This document shows, piece after piece, positions 1-9,954 of a DNA stretch of 64,000 bases (the first letter of the stretch is position 1; each line of letters starts with the position of its first letter). Source of the stretch: Stenotrophomonas sp. ASS1 (lineage in GTDB: Bacteria; Pseudomonadota; Gammaproteobacteria; Xanthomonadales; Xanthomonadaceae); assembly GCF_004346925.1 (NCBI RefSeq), contig NZ_CP031167.1:3740001-3804000 (forward strand). Reading direction: 5' to 3'. The notes under the pieces were generated by a model, which did not search any database, was not told where the DNA came from, and saw nothing but the letters and a program-made list of their open reading frames with translations. The translations under genes and the position numbers were made by a program.

Positions 1-2103
1 GGCACCGGCCGACCGACCGGCTACATCAAGTTCGATGCCGGCAGCGACCGGCGGGTGACCATGCGCATCGCCACCTCGCTGATCTCGGTGGAACAGGCAC
101 GGCACAACCTGGCCCTGGAAATCGCCGCAGCCGATACGCTGGAAAGCGTGGCCGGCCGTGCGCAGGATGCATGGGACGCGCGCCTGGGCCGCTTCGACAT
201 CGGCGATGCCAGCGACGACCAGAAGACCACGCTGTATTCCAGCCTGTACCGGCTGTTCCTGTACCCCAATTCCGGCCACGAGAACGTGGGCAGCGCCGCC
301 GCACCGGAGTGGCGCTACGCCAACCAGGCCAGCGCCAGCGATGACAACACCGAGGGCAGCGCGACCCGCAGCTACGCCGCCGTGCGCGACGGCAAGGTAT
401 TCGTCAACAACGGCTTCTGGGACACCTTCCGCACCACCTGGCCGGCCTATGCGCTGTTCGCTCCGGAGGATGCCGGGCAGCTGGTACAGGGCTTCATCGA
501 GCAGTACCGTGCCGGCGGCTGGATCGCGCGCTGGTCGTCGCCGGGCTACGCCGACCTGATGGTCGGCACCAGCTCTGACGTGGCGTTCGCCGATGCCTGG
601 CTGAAGGGCATCGGCGGTTTCGATCCGGCCGAGGCCTATGCCGCCGCGCTGAAGAACGCGACCGTGGTACCACCCGACCGCCATGTCGGCCGCAAGGGCA
701 TGGACCGTTCGACCTTCCGCGGCTACGCCAGCGCCGACGTGCACGAAGGCATGTCGTGGACGATGGAAGGCGCACTCAATGACTTCGGCATCGCCAACAT
801 GGCCGATGCCCTGGCCAAGCGCGCGACCGCACCTGCCGCACGCGAGCGCTACAGCACCGAGGCCGACTACTTCCGCCACCGCGCCGCCAGCTACGCGACG
901 ATGTTCGACCCTGCCGCCGGCTTCTTCCAGGGCCGCAAGGCCGATGGCCGCTGGCGCGTGGACGCCAAGGACTACGACCCGCGCGTGTGGGGCCACGATT
1001 ACACCGAATCCAACGGCTGGACCTTCGCCTTCACCGCCGCCCATGACGGCGAAGGCCTGGCCGCGCTGTACGGTGGCCGCGAAAAGCTGGCGGCGAAGCT
1101 GGATACCTTCTTCGCCACGCCGGAAACCGCGGATCCGGCACTTGCGGGCTCCTACGGCGGCACCATCCACGAGATGACCGAAGCACGCGACGTGCGCATG
1201 GGCATGTACGCGCACAGCAACCAGCCTGCGCACCACATCCCGTGGATGTACCTGTATGCCGGGCAGCCGTGGAAGACCCAGCAGCACGTGCGCGAGATCC
1301 TGTCGCGGCTGTACGTCGGCAGCGAGATCGGCCAGGGCTATCCGGGCGATGAGGACAACGGCGAAACCTCGGCATGGTACGTGCTGGCGTCGCTGGGCCT
1401 GTACCCGCTGCGCATGGGCGCCCCGGAGTACGTGATCGGCTCGCCGGCATTCGAGCATGCACGGGTGGAGCTGCAGGGTGGCGCGGTGCTGACCGTGAAC
1501 GCGGCCAACAACTCGCGCGAGAACGTCTACGTGCAGTCGCTGAAGATCAACGGTACGCCGTGGACGAAGACCTGGGTGCCGCACGACCTGATCGCCAAGG
1601 GCGCGACCCTCGACTTCGTGATGGGACCCCGTCCCTCGCGCTGGGGCAGCGGCGTGGACGATGTGCCGCGCTCGTTGACCGCGCGCGGCCAGCGCCCGCA
1701 GCTGCTGCACGACCTGCTCGGCAGCGGCGCGAAGGCGATGCTGGCCGATGGCCGTGCCCTGCCCGCACTGGTCGATGACGATGCGAGCACCACCGTGGGT
1801 CTGGGCGGCGGCGCAACCATCGCGCTGACCGGACTGAGCGACGGCACGCCGACGATGTACACGCTCACCAGCGGTGACGGCCGCATCCAGGGCGGTGAGT
1901 GGACGTTGGAGGCACGCAACGGCGGCGGCAGCTGGACCGTGCTCGACCAGCGCAGCGGCGAAGACTTCGCGTCTGCCCGCCAGACCCGTCCGTTCCGCAT
2001 CGCCAAACCCGGCCGCTACAGCGAATACCGACTGCGCCTGGCCGCACCGGGCCGGATGCCGCTGGCGGAAATCGAACTGCTGGCGGCCGGCACCGTACAA
2101 TGA
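1..2103 (+). CDS. GH92 family glycosidase (alpha-1,2-mannosidase type), 5' end outside window
   Basis: The reading frame is open from the first base, so only the last 700 residues are seen. GH92 enzymes are calcium-dependent exo-mannosidases, usually periplasmic or secreted, that trim mannose from glycans. Family signatures visible are HDYTESNGWTF (about residue 330), MYAHSNQPAHHIPWMY (about 400) and the acidic GDEDNGETSAWY block (about 450), which in this family carries catalytic acidic residues. After the catalytic barrel there is an extension of about 130 residues rich in beta-strand patterns and similar in feel to an F5/8-type carbohydrate-binding domain; that part is inference. The stop codon overlaps the start of the next gene (ATGA), suggesting co-expression. 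The family call is firm; the exact linkage cleaved is not shown by the sequence. Confidence 0.93.
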   Translation, partial: GTGRPTGYIKFDAGSDRRVTMRIATSLISVEQARHNLALEIAAADTLESVAGRAQDAWDARLGRFDIGDASDDQKTTLYSSLYRLFLYPNSGHENVGSAAAPEWRYANQASASDDNTEGSATRSYAAVRDGKVFVNNGFWDTFRTTWPAYALFAPEDAGQLVQGFIEQYRAGGWIARWSSPGYADLMVGTSSDVAFADAWLKGIGGFDPAEAYAAALKNATVVPPDRHVGRKGMDRSTFRGYASADVHEGMSWTMEGALNDFGIANMADALAKRATAPAARERYSTEADYFRHRAASYATMFDPAAGFFQGRKADGRWRVDAKDYDPRVWGHDYTESNGWTFAFTAAHDGEGLAALYGGREKLAAKLDTFFATPETADPALAGSYGGTIHEMTEARDVRMGMYAHSNQPAHHIPWMYLYAGQPWKTQQHVREILSRLYVGSEIGQGYPGDEDNGETSAWYVLASLGLYPLRMGAPEYVIGSPAFEHARVELQGGAVLTVNAANNSRENVYVQSLKINGTPWTKTWVPHDLIAKGATLDFVMGPRPSRWGSGVDDVPRSLTARGQRPQLLHDLLGSGAKAMLADGRALPALVDDDASTTVGLGGGATIALTGLSDGTPTMYTLTSGDGRIQGGEWTLEARNGGGSWTVLDQRSGEDFASARQTRPFRIAKPGRYSEYRLRLAAPGRMPLAEIELLAAGTVQ

Positions 2104-2834
2104 GCTGCATGCGCTTCCGTCTACTGCCTCTGGCCCTTGTTGCCCTGTCCTTCTCAAGCTTCGGCCAGACCCAGGCGTTCGATACGCAGCTGACCCGCGA
2201 CGGCGTGACGCTGAACTACCAGGACGCCCGTGGCGCCCTGGCCGCACCGCAGCGCAAGCGGGTGATCGATACGTTCTTCTTCGCGTACCTGCGCGAACGT
2301 GCGGACTTCCATCCCGCTGCGCCGTCAATGGTGCGCATCGTGATCGATCCGGCCTACACCGGCATTGCCTTCGTCGGCGACAAGGACCAGGCAGCGACGA
2401 TCACCATCAATCCGGGTTGGCTGGCGCAGCACCCGAACGACATCGACCTGGTCACCCATGAGGCGATGCACATCGTGCAGGGGTATCCCGGCTACGGCGA
2501 TGCACGGGTACCGGGCTGGCTGGTGGAAGGCATCGCCGACTACGCGCGCGACCGCTACGGCATGGACAACGCCGCCGCTGGCTGGGCATTGCCGATGAAG
2601 GTCGAGAAGGGGCAGAACGTCGACAGCGGCTACCGGGTGACCGGTGCGTTCCTGAAGTGGGCGGAGGCGGAACATCCCGGCCTGGTGCTGGCACTGGACA
2701 AGGCCCTGCGCGACGGCCGCTATGCACCGGCGCTGTGGCAGAAGCACACCGGCAAGGCACTGCCGGCGCTGTGGGCGCAGTACGCCAAGCCGCGTTCGGA
2801 TGCACCGGCGCCGGCACGGCGCGGCAAGCGCTGA
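2100..2834 (+). CDS. Secreted basic secretory protein (BSP)-family putative metallopeptidase
   Basis: This encodes 244 residues with an N-terminal signal peptide (hydrophobic RLLPLALVALSFSSFG, cleavage probably near GQTQA). The zinc-type motif HEAMHIVQGYPGY lies at about residue 119, followed by a conserved PGWLVEGIADYARD block, which is characteristic of the plant basic secretory protein family found in bacteria next to glycan-degrading genes. It is predicted to act in the periplasm or outside the cell as a peptidase or peptide-binding protein. The ATG at 2100 overlaps the stop of the GH92 gene by four bases; a second in-frame ATG at 2109 is possible. The coupling suggests that mannosidase and peptidase act on the same glycoprotein substrates, which is inference. 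Confidence 0.85.
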   Translation: MSCMRFRLLPLALVALSFSSFGQTQAFDTQLTRDGVTLNYQDARGALAAPQRKRVIDTFFFAYLRERADFHPAAPSMVRIVIDPAYTGIAFVGDKDQAATITINPGWLAQHPNDIDLVTHEAMHIVQGYPGYGDARVPGWLVEGIADYARDRYGMDNAAAGWALPMKVEKGQNVDSGYRVTGAFLKWAEAEHPGLVLALDKALRDGRYAPALWQKHTGKALPALWAQYAKPRSDAPAPARRGKR

Positions 2835-2840
2835 CCGCAG

Positions 2841-2910
2841 GTAGCACCGTGGCTTGCCCGGCGAAACGCCTGTTTCGCCGCGCTGCGCGCCCGCCTGGCA
2901 TGGCCCGGCA
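2841..2910. repeat. SMAG/REP-type palindromic repeat pair (degenerate)
   Basis: It starts with GTAGCACCG and contains GCCCGGCG, then a partner GGCATGGCCCGGC in inverted orientation. It resembles the GTAG-headed palindromes of S. maltophilia and sits just downstream of the BSP gene. Confidence 0.6.
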
Positions 2911-3040
2911 TGACCTGCCCAACGGGATCTCATTACGATCTCACGCGGAGTAATCCGACGAGTCGGATAGGCGCCTGTTCACAACAGCACGCGGCAGCAA
3001 CCGACATCGTGACTGAGCGAGGGTCGCTAACCTTGCTTGC

Positions 3041-3856
3041 ATGAAAATCAGAACCAAGGTCGGTAGGCGCAAAGCGGTCGTTGTGCTGGTGACAGGAGCA
3101 GCCATTGCACTGATCACGACCGCGATCTGGACGAGAAGCAACACGCCGAGCGTTCTCGCTGTTGCCCCCCAAGAGCAGCAGACCGTACGGGTTCGTATCA
3201 ACGGAAAAGATGCTGCGATCGAGACGACGCAGGCCGCAAGCGTTGCCGCCGCCGGGACTCAGTTGATTGCAATTCGCCGAAAGTTGTCGCCCCAGCAGGC
3301 CCTTCTGCTGGCGCAGGACATAGCGCGTTGCATAAACGCCGCAAGCTTGGCGGGAACAGACATTCCGACGGGACTGACTCCCGACCAGCAGCGTGAGTTC
3401 CGGGAAAACGTTCTGGGTGACTCAGACTGCTCCGCTCTTGAATCAGAACACTCCATCTATGACCTCGCCTACTACGCGGCGTCAGACGGCGACTCCACTG
3501 CGAAATTGATGTTCTCGGGACTGGCGTCTCATCAGTTCGACGATGAGCACTCCATGTTCGATGAAGAGCTCGTCAAGCGATTCAAGGAAGCGACAGTGAG
3601 ATTCCTCAACGAAGCCGCGGACTCGGGTGACAGCAATGCCCTGATGCTTCTTGCGGCCACCTTTGAGGATGGCCTGCATGTGCCTCGCGATGCAGCACGC
3701 GCACACGCCTATGCGCGCGCATTCAGCCAGGCCAGTGGCGGCAAGGGGCTTCGCTATGCCGAGCGGCTCTGGAGCCAACTCTCACCGGACCAGCAACGGG
3801 AATCGAACCGATGGCATATCGAGATATCGAATCGAAGAAAAGGAGAAATGAAATGA
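3041..3856 (+). CDS. Membrane-anchored hypothetical protein with Sel1-like repeat region
   Basis: The 271 residues begin with a basic N-terminus and one hydrophobic segment (about 13-31), which should act as a membrane anchor with the rest in the periplasm. Near the C-terminus the run EAADSGDSNALMLLAATFEDG is followed by DAARAHAYARAF, the pattern of a Sel1-like (TPR-like) repeat used for protein contacts. No enzyme motif is visible. Base composition is less GC-rich than in flanking genes, suggesting an accessory gene. Its stop overlaps the next small gene. The function is unknown. Confidence 0.7.
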   Translation: MKIRTKVGRRKAVVVLVTGAAIALITTAIWTRSNTPSVLAVAPQEQQTVRVRINGKDAAIETTQAASVAAAGTQLIAIRRKLSPQQALLLAQDIARCINAASLAGTDIPTGLTPDQQREFRENVLGDSDCSALESEHSIYDLAYYAASDGDSTAKLMFSGLASHQFDDEHSMFDEELVKRFKEATVRFLNEAADSGDSNALMLLAATFEDGLHVPRDAARAHAYARAFSQASGGKGLRYAERLWSQLSPDQQRESNRWHIEISNRRKGEMK

Positions 3857-3996
3857 AAGGAAAGTCGAAACGCAATCGCTGGCTGATGATCGTGGTCGCG
3901 TGCCTGGGAGGCGCAGCAATCGCAGCGTCGGTTGGGAAATTCTACTGCGGCAAGGCCTGCAATGTAGCCGGGGATATGGTGGCGGAGAAAGGGTGA
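3853..3996 (+). CDS. Small single-pass membrane protein (47 aa)
   Basis: The ATG at 3853 overlaps the stop codon of the upstream gene (ATGA), and an AAAGGAGAA ribosome site ends about six bases before it, which decides this start. The peptide has a basic head (MKGKSKRNR), a hydrophobic helix (WLMIVVACLGGAAIAASVG) and a short tail with two cysteines (FYCGKAC). It is probably co-translated with the Sel1-like protein and could be a membrane partner for it. No family is recognised. Confidence 0.6.
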   Translation: MKGKSKRNRWLMIVVACLGGAAIAASVGKFYCGKACNVAGDMVAEKG

Positions 3997-4063
3997 CCAT
4001 CGGAGATATTTCGGTAGCTCAATAGCTACCACTGCGGCACACCTTGGTTGCCACGTTCGCTCA

Positions 4064-4137
4064 GTAGCGCCAGGCCACACCCGGCGAAATGCCTGATTCG
4101 CCACGCTGCGCGCTCGCCGGGCATGGCCAGGCGCTAC
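4064..4137. repeat. SMAG-type inverted pair
   Basis: GTAGCGCCAGGCC at the left end is mirrored by GGCCAGGCGCTACC at the right end, with a second palindrome (CGGCGAAATGCC / ATTCGCC) between. This is the dimeric GTAG-headed REP arrangement. The wider gene-free stretch 3997-4520 holds only this repeat, the next repeat and hairpins. Confidence 0.8.
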
Positions 4138-4377
4138 CACATCACTGCCTCAGCGCGACCGCACGAAGCCGGCGTAGAGCGCGAACAGCTGCTGAAAGTA
4201 CCGCCGCGTCACTCGATTGCGCATGACACCCTCGCCCATGAAAAGTTGGTCGGGCCCAGGGTGGGAAGGCCGGTCCGGTCCCTTCCCACGGCCGGGCCGC
4301 GTGGGCGTATTGGGCCGCAACGGCGTTGCAGGGACATGACCGGGCGGCGTAGCGCGTGTGGCACAGGCCGGCGGGCG

Positions 4378-4450
4378 GTAGAGCCGGCCGCTGGCCGGCT
4401 GCGGTGGTGGTGGACATGATTGCGGTTGCCGGCCAGCGGCCGGCACTACC
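4378..4450. repeat. SMAG-type inverted pair
   Basis: GTAGAGCCGGCCGCTGGCC and its inverted partner GGCCAGCGGCCGGCACTACC are separated by about 30 bases. It lies downstream of maeB. Confidence 0.85.
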
Positions 4451-4451
4451 C

Positions 4452-4492
4452 GTTTCCGCTTTGCGGAAACAGAAACGCGCCCCGGGGGCGCG
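4452..4492 (-). terminator. maeB terminator hairpins
   Basis: On the minus strand, past the maeB stop, there is a GC hairpin (CGCGCCC with GGGCGCG, 4476-4492) followed by TTTCTGTTT. A second hairpin follows (GTTTCCGC with GCGGAAAC, 4452-4470). This fits rho-independent termination of maeB. Confidence 0.6.
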
Positions 4493-4520
4493 CTTCTGCA
4501 GCTGACGCTGGAAAGAAGGC

Positions 4521-6812
4521 TTACGCCTTCTTTTCCGCTTCCAGCTGCTTGCGGATCTGCGCATCCACCGCCGCAATGGCGGTCATGTTCAGGATCCTGC
4601 GCGAGGTCGCGCTGGTGGTCAGGATATGCACCGGCTTGTTCACGCCCATCAGGATCGGGCCGATCGCCACGCCGTCGGTGAACACACGCACCAGGTTGTA
4701 GGCGATGTTGGCCGCTTCCAGGTTCGGCAGCACGAACAGGTTGGCTCGACCCTGCAGGGTCGAGCCCGGCAGCAGCTTCTGGCGCAGCGCTTCGTCCCAC
4801 GCGGTGTCGCCCTGCATTTCGCCGTCCACGTTCAGACGCGGGTTGCGCTTGAGCAGCAGCTCGCGCACCTGGCGCATCTTCAGCGCGTCCTTCGAATCGT
4901 GGCTGCCGAAGTTGGAGTGCGACAGCAGCGCCACCTTCGGCTCGATGCCGAACAGCTTCATGCGGTAGGCCGCCTGCAGGGTCGCTTCGCACAGCTGCTC
5001 GGCGGTCGGGTCTTCCTGCACGTGGGTATCGACGAAGAAGAACACGCCCTGCTGGTTGATCACGCCGGTCATCGCCGAGGTCGAGGTGACCTTCGGCTCC
5101 AGCGGCAGCACGCTGCGCACGTAGCCCAGCTTCTTGTGGAAACGGCCGACGATGCCGGTCAGCATCGCATCGGCTTCGCCACGGGCCACCATCACTGCAG
5201 CGATCAGGGTCGGGCGCGAACGCATCAGGTTCTTCGCCGCGGCCACGGTCACGCCACGACGGCCGGTCAGGCCGTGGTAGTACTGCCAGTACTCGTTGAA
5301 GCGCGGGTCGTCGTTGATGTTGGTGACTTCAACGTTCTCGCCGATCTTCAGGCGCAGGCCGAGGCGCTCGATGCGCGACTCGATCACTTCCGGGCGGCCG
5401 ATCAGGATCGGGTGCGCCAGGCCGTCATCGACCACGTTCTGCACCGCCTGCAGCACCACTTCCTCTTCGCCCTCGGCATACACAACGCGCTGCTTGTCGC
5501 TGCGCGCGCGGTCGTAGACCGGCTTCATCATCAGGCTGGTGCGGTAGACGAACTGGGCCAGCTTGTCGCGGTAAGCGCCCATGTCGTCGATCGGGCGCGA
5601 GGCCACGCCCGAGTCCATCGCGGCCTGGGCCACGGCGGCCGACAGCTCCACCAGCAGGCGGCGGTCGAACGGGCGCGGGATCAGGTATTCACGACCGAAG
5701 CTCGGGGTCTCGCCGCCATAGGCCGAACCCATGTCGGTGGCCGCACGACGCGCCAGCGCCGCGATGGCGCGCACGCAGGCGATCTTCATTTCCTCGTTGA
5801 TCGCGGTCGCGCCCACGTCCAGCGCACCACGGAACAGGTACGGGAAGCACAGCACGTTGTTGACCTGGTTCGGGTAGTCCGAACGGCCGGTGCCGATGAT
5901 CGCGTCCGGACGGGCGGCGCGCGCCAGTTCCGGCATGATTTCCGGAGTCGGGTTGGCAAGCGCGAAGATCACCGGATCCGGCGCCATGGTCTTGACCATG
6001 TCGGCAGTCAGGATGCCCGGCGCCGACAGGCCCAGGAAGATGTCCGCGCCGTCGACGATCTCGGCCAGGGTGCGCTTGTCGGTGTCGCGCGCATAGCGCT
6101 GCTTTTCCGGGTCCAGGTCGGTACGACCGGTGTGGATCACGCCCTCGCGGTCGAAGGCCAGGATGTTCTCCGGCTTCAGGCCCAGCTGCACCAGCATGTT
6201 CACGCAGGAAATGCCGGCCGCGCCCATGCCCGTGGTCGCCAGCTTCACTTCCTCGATCTTCTTGCCGGTGATCGCCATGGCGTTGAGCACGGCTGCGCCG
6301 ACGATGATCGCCGTGCCGTGCTGGTCGTCATGGAACACCGGGATCTTCATGCGCTCGCGCAGCTTGCGCTCGACCACGAAGCATTCCGGCGCCTTGATGT
6401 CTTCCAGGTTGATGCCGCCGAAGGTCGGCTCCAGCGAGGCGATGATGTCGACCAGCTTGTCCGGGTCGGTTTCATCCACTTCGATGTCGAACACATCGAT
6501 GCCGGCGAACTTCTGGAACAGCACACCCTTGCCTTCCATCACCGGCTTGCCGGCCAGCGCGCCGATGTTGCCCAGGCCCAGCACCGCGGTGCCGTTGGAG
6601 ATCACCGCCACCAGGTTGCCACGGGCGGTCAGCTCGCTGGCCTGCTGCGGGTCGGCCTTGATCGCTTCACAGGCGTACGCCACGCCCGGCGAATACGCCA
6701 GCGACAGGTCGCGCTGGGTCAGCATGGGCTTGGTAGCGGAAACCTTGATCTTTCCCGGCGGGGACATCCGGTGGTAATCGAGGGCGGCCTGTTTGAAATC
6801 TTCGTTGGACAT
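4521..6812 (-). CDS. maeB: NADP-dependent malic enzyme, malic/phosphotransacetylase fusion
   Basis: The enzyme oxidatively decarboxylates malate to pyruvate with NADP, feeding gluconeogenesis and NADPH supply when cells grow on C4 acids. It is cytosolic. The 763-residue length is that of the long bacterial MaeB type. The N-terminal malic domain shows the [14 protein letters not shown] and [18 protein letters not shown] blocks, the [19 protein letters not shown] motif, and the nucleotide-binding GMGAAGISC. From about residue 430 a phosphotransacetylase-like domain follows, in this family a regulatory rather than catalytic region. A dicarboxylate transporter module lies next to it, which fits its role. 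The start at 6812 gives the standard N-terminus MSNEDFK. Confidence 0.96.
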   Translation of the reverse strand: MSNEDFKQAALDYHRMSPPGKIKVSATKPMLTQRDLSLAYSPGVAYACEAIKADPQQASELTARGNLVAVISNGTAVLGLGNIGALAGKPVMEGKGVLFQKFAGIDVFDIEVDETDPDKLVDIIASLEPTFGGINLEDIKAPECFVVERKLRERMKIPVFHDDQHGTAIIVGAAVLNAMAITGKKIEEVKLATTGMGAAGISCVNMLVQLGLKPENILAFDREGVIHTGRTDLDPEKQRYARDTDKRTLAEIVDGADIFLGLSAPGILTADMVKTMAPDPVIFALANPTPEIMPELARAARPDAIIGTGRSDYPNQVNNVLCFPYLFRGALDVGATAINEEMKIACVRAIAALARRAATDMGSAYGGETPSFGREYLIPRPFDRRLLVELSAAVAQAAMDSGVASRPIDDMGAYRDKLAQFVYRTSLMMKPVYDRARSDKQRVVYAEGEEEVVLQAVQNVVDDGLAHPILIGRPEVIESRIERLGLRLKIGENVEVTNINDDPRFNEYWQYYHGLTGRRGVTVAAAKNLMRSRPTLIAAVMVARGEADAMLTGIVGRFHKKLGYVRSVLPLEPKVTSTSAMTGVINQQGVFFFVDTHVQEDPTAEQLCEATLQAAYRMKLFGIEPKVALLSHSNFGSHDSKDALKMRQVRELLLKRNPRLNVDGEMQGDTAWDEALRQKLLPGSTLQGRANLFVLPNLEAANIAYNLVRVFTDGVAIGPILMGVNKPVHILTTSATSRRILNMTAIAAVDAQIRKQLEAEKKA

Positions 6813-6990
6813 CGATGTGGGTTACATGAATGGGCAGAAGGGACAGGGGATGATACCCCCGTTGGAGCGTCTGGACCTGTCGCTATCCTGTCGCAGGCAT
6901 GCTGCGACCGCACAATTCCGTGCCGTATGCGACGGTACCGCGAGACCAGCTTCGGCGCTCCGCATGACAGCCATGGGTCGCCTTGAAACG

Positions 6991-7027
6991 CCGCGGGGCC
7001 GTACCACTGTCGTGATCGGCCCCGCGG
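6991..7027 (-). terminator. Hairpin downstream of dctA
   Basis: CCGCGGGGCC (6991-7000) pairs with GGCCCCGCGG (7018-7027) over a 17-base loop, 16 bases past the dctA stop. It has no strong T-run. The rest of 6813-7042 is the maeB upstream region, in which I see no clear promoter. Confidence 0.5.
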
Positions 7028-7042
7028 TACCACACACCTGGA

Positions 7043-8386
7043 TCAGCCCCTGGCCGGCAGCGCCTCGGGCACGGCATCGACCAGCGGCGGCAGTTCGCTT
7101 TCGCGGCCATCCAGCGCCAGCTTCAGGCGGTTGCGGTCCAGCGCCCCCTCCCAGCGCGAGACCACCACGGTGGCCACGGCATTGCCGATGAAGTTGGTCA
7201 GCGAGCGGCATTCGCTCATGAAGCGGTCCACGCCCAGGATCAGCGCCATGCCGGCCACCGGCACCTCCGGCACCACGGCCAGGGTGGCGGCCAGGGTGAT
7301 GAAGCCGGCGCCGGTGACGCCGGCCGCGCCCTTGGAGCTGAGCATGGCGACCAGCAGCAGGGCAATCTGATGGCCCAGGGTCAGTTCGGTGTTGGTGGCC
7401 TGGGCGATGAACAGCGCCGCCAGGGTCATGTAGATGTTGGTGCCGTCCAGGTTGAACGAGTAGCCGGTCGGGACCACCAGGCCCACCACCGACTTGCTGC
7501 AGCCGGCGCGTTCCATCTTCTCCATCAGCGACGGCAGCGCCGACTCGGACGAGGAGGTGCCCAGCACCAGCAGCAGTTCGGCCTTCAGGTAGCGCGCCAG
7601 CTTGAACACCGAGAAGCCGCACAGGCGGCAGACCAGGCCCAGGATGACCGCCACGAACAGGAAGGCGGTGAGGTAGAACGAACCCACCAGCCAGGCCAGG
7701 TTGATCAGCGAGCCAACACCGTACTTGCCGATGGTGAAGGCGATTGCGCCGAAGGCACCGATCGGCGCGGCCTTCATCAGGATGTGGACCAGCTTGAACA
7801 CCGGGGCGACCAGCGCCTCCAGGAAGTTCACGATCGGCTTGCCCTTCTCGCCCACCGATGCCAGCGCGATGCCGAACAGCACGGCCACGAACAGCACCTG
7901 CAGGATGTTGCCATCGACGAACGCGCTGAGCAGCGTCTTCGGAATGATGTCCATCAGGAAGCCGACCAGGGTCAGGTCATGCGACTTCTCGACGTAGCTG
8001 TGCACCGCGGTCTGGTCCAGCTCGGCCGGATTGATGTTCATGCCGGCGCCAGGCTGCACCACGTGCGCCACGATCATGCCGACGATCAGCGCCAGCGTGG
8101 AGAAGAACAGGAAGTACGCCATCGCCTTGGCGAATACGCGGCCCACCGTGCGCAGGTGGGTCATGCCGGCGATGCCGGTGACGATGGTCAGGAAGATCAC
8201 CGGTGCGATGATCATCTTTACCAGGTTGATGAAGGCATCGCCGAGCGGCTTCATCTTCTCGCCGATCAACGGTTCGTAGTGGCCGAGGATGGCGCCCAGG
8301 ACGATCGCCACGATCACCTGGAAGTACAGCTGGCGATAGATCGGCAACGGCTTTGCAGGCACCGGTGCTGCGGTCGGGATGTGCAT
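7043..8386 (-). CDS. dctA: C4-dicarboxylate:cation symporter DctA
   Basis: An inner-membrane symporter of the DAACS family that imports succinate, fumarate and malate with sodium or protons. The 447 residues match family length. Diagnostic stretches are [20 protein letters not shown] (serine-rich re-entrant loop), [19 protein letters not shown] and [20 protein letters not shown], together with about eight hydrophobic segments. The ATG at 8386 was chosen because a CCGGAG ribosome site precedes it and the normal N-terminus begins there; an upstream ATG at 8500 would add 38 atypical residues. It is divergent from a porin and close to a DctB-like kinase, which suggests that they form one uptake system. 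Confidence 0.95.
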   Translation of the reverse strand: MHIPTAAPVPAKPLPIYRQLYFQVIVAIVLGAILGHYEPLIGEKMKPLGDAFINLVKMIIAPVIFLTIVTGIAGMTHLRTVGRVFAKAMAYFLFFSTLALIVGMIVAHVVQPGAGMNINPAELDQTAVHSYVEKSHDLTLVGFLMDIIPKTLLSAFVDGNILQVLFVAVLFGIALASVGEKGKPIVNFLEALVAPVFKLVHILMKAAPIGAFGAIAFTIGKYGVGSLINLAWLVGSFYLTAFLFVAVILGLVCRLCGFSVFKLARYLKAELLLVLGTSSSESALPSLMEKMERAGCSKSVVGLVVPTGYSFNLDGTNIYMTLAALFIAQATNTELTLGHQIALLLVAMLSSKGAAGVTGAGFITLAATLAVVPEVPVAGMALILGVDRFMSECRSLTNFIGNAVATVVVSRWEGALDRNRLKLALDGRESELPPLVDAVPEALPARG

Positions 8387-8718
8387 GGCGGACTCCGGAA
8401 GGGGCGTTTTCAGGCACGTACGGCCCCGGGACTGCACGGGAACCGTTACCGTGGAAACTGACCGCAGGCCCTGTGCAGCACGCGCAGGGGGTGCGACCAA
8501 TGGACGCCTTTGTACGCGCCGGGCACGCTGGCGCAGATAACCTATTGGTACTAGCCCCCCGGTTCAGGTGGCCGCGGTGCCTACACTGGCGCCGCACCGC
8601 CCGATCACGGGGAGGCCGGTGGCCCGAGCTGAACGGCCGGGCGCGTCATTGCGAAAGTTCCGGCCCTTGCGGCCGTTGTTGTCCTGTCCACACGCAATCT
8701 GAGAGAGCCGCACCCAAC
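8387..8718. promoter_or_regulatory. Divergent control region of dctA and the porin
   Basis: These 332 bases contain no gene. They must hold both promoters. A compact candidate regulator site, CCTATTGGTACTAGCCCCCC, lies at 8541-8560. I could not find a convincing sigma-54 (GG-N10-GC) promoter for dctA. The assignment of the site to the neighbouring LuxR-type regulator is inference. Confidence 0.35.
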
Positions 8719-9888
8719 ATGCGCCCGATTCCCACCTTGCTGGCCCTGTCGCTGGCCGCGCTTCCCGCCTTCGCTTCGGCTGCCGATTTCGACAACTGGC
8801 CGACCAAGTACGCCTTCGGCGACGGCACCGAGCTGGCCGCTACCGCCAACATCGCCTACGACTACAACGATTTCTCCTCGGGCAGTGGCCTTGAGGACGA
8901 CGACGCCGTGCGCCGCAAGGAGTTCGGTGCGACGCTGAAGAAGAAGGGCGTCTACGACGCGATGGTCTATTACGACTTCCAGTCCGATACCTGGCTGGAC
9001 GTGTTCGTGCGCTTCGAAAGCAAGGCCTTCTTCGGCCGCGACATCGGCCGCTTCCGCTTCGGCTACATGAAGACCCCGGTCGGCCTGGACGCGAACACGT
9101 CCTCGCGCGCCGGCAGCTTCCTGGAAACCGCGCTGCCGGTGCAGGCCTTCTACGCTGGCCGCCGCACGGGTGTGGAATGGGTGCTTGAGCGCCCGCAGTA
9201 CCTGCTGCAGGCCGGCGCCTATGGCGGCAAGGACCTGCAGGGTGACAACCCGGGCACCACCCAGGCCGTGCGTGCGGTGTGGACCCCGGTGAAGGCGCCG
9301 GGTGACGTGATCCACCTGGGCCTGGCCTACTCGCAGGAAAATCCGCGCGGTTACAGCGATGGCCGCGACGTGCACCACGAGGCCAGCGCGCGCCTGCGCG
9401 CACGTCCGGAAGCCGGCCTGACCGACATCCGCTATGTCGATTCCGGCGCGCTGGTCACCGCCGACCAGATCCGCCGCACCGGTCTGGAAGGCATCTGGAT
9501 CCGCGGCCCGTTCTCGGTGCAGGCCGAAGCCCTGCGCGCCACGGTCACCCGCCATGACGGCAAGCCCGACTACACCGGCAGCGGCCAGTACGCGATGGCG
9601 AGCTGGGTGCTGACCGGCGAATCGCGCCCGTACAACGCCGGTGCGGTGGCCAACATCAAGCCGGCGCACGACTACGGCGCGGTGGAACTGGTGGCCCGTT
9701 ACAGCCGCATGGACCTCGACGATGGCAGCATCCTCGGCGGCCGCCAGCACGACCTCACTCTGGGTGCGAACTGGTACCTGACCAGCCACTTCAAGTTCCA
9801 GGCCAACTACGTCAAGGTCGACGCCAGCCGTCGCGGCGTGCACAGCACGCCGGAGATCTTCGAACTGCGCGCGCAGATGCACTTCTGA
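8719..9888 (+). CDS. OprO/OprP-type outer-membrane porin
   Basis: The 389 residues start with a clear signal peptide (MRPIPTLLALSLAALPAFASA, AxA cleavage). The mature part has alternating aromatic and charged beta-strand patterns, a strand-rich GRFRFGYMKTPVGLD segment typical of phosphate-selective-type porins, and a C-terminal strand ending in phenylalanine (FELRAQMHF), the outer-membrane insertion signal. Next to dctA and the DctB-like kinase it is likely to pass dicarboxylates through the outer membrane rather than phosphate, which is inference. A second member of the family sits in the citrate cluster at 17067-18242. Confidence 0.85.
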   Translation: MRPIPTLLALSLAALPAFASAADFDNWPTKYAFGDGTELAATANIAYDYNDFSSGSGLEDDDAVRRKEFGATLKKKGVYDAMVYYDFQSDTWLDVFVRFESKAFFGRDIGRFRFGYMKTPVGLDANTSSRAGSFLETALPVQAFYAGRRTGVEWVLERPQYLLQAGAYGGKDLQGDNPGTTQAVRAVWTPVKAPGDVIHLGLAYSQENPRGYSDGRDVHHEASARLRARPEAGLTDIRYVDSGALVTADQIRRTGLEGIWIRGPFSVQAEALRATVTRHDGKPDYTGSGQYAMASWVLTGESRPYNAGAVANIKPAHDYGAVELVARYSRMDLDDGSILGGRQHDLTLGANWYLTSHFKFQANYVKVDASRRGVHSTPEIFELRAQMHF

Positions 9889-9906
9889 CCCCTTCCACGT
9901 CAGATC

Positions 9907-9935
9907 CCGGCGGGCGTGTACGCCACGCCCGCCGG
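9907..9935 (+). terminator. Hairpin downstream of porin
   Basis: CCGGCGGGCGTG pairs with CACGCCCGCCGG (12 bp) over the loop TACGC. It lies 18 bases after the porin stop and 20 before the kinase start. There is no T-run, so it may attenuate rather than fully stop transcription. Confidence 0.5.
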
Positions 9936-9954
9936 CCCTGCGTAGACTGCCGCC

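Noticed and set aside
4626-6986. Long open frame opposite maeB (over 780 codons)
   Set aside because: It is a mirror of a strongly recognised gene in GC-rich DNA; the translation is low-complexity, rich in His, Arg, Gln and Asp, with no family motif.
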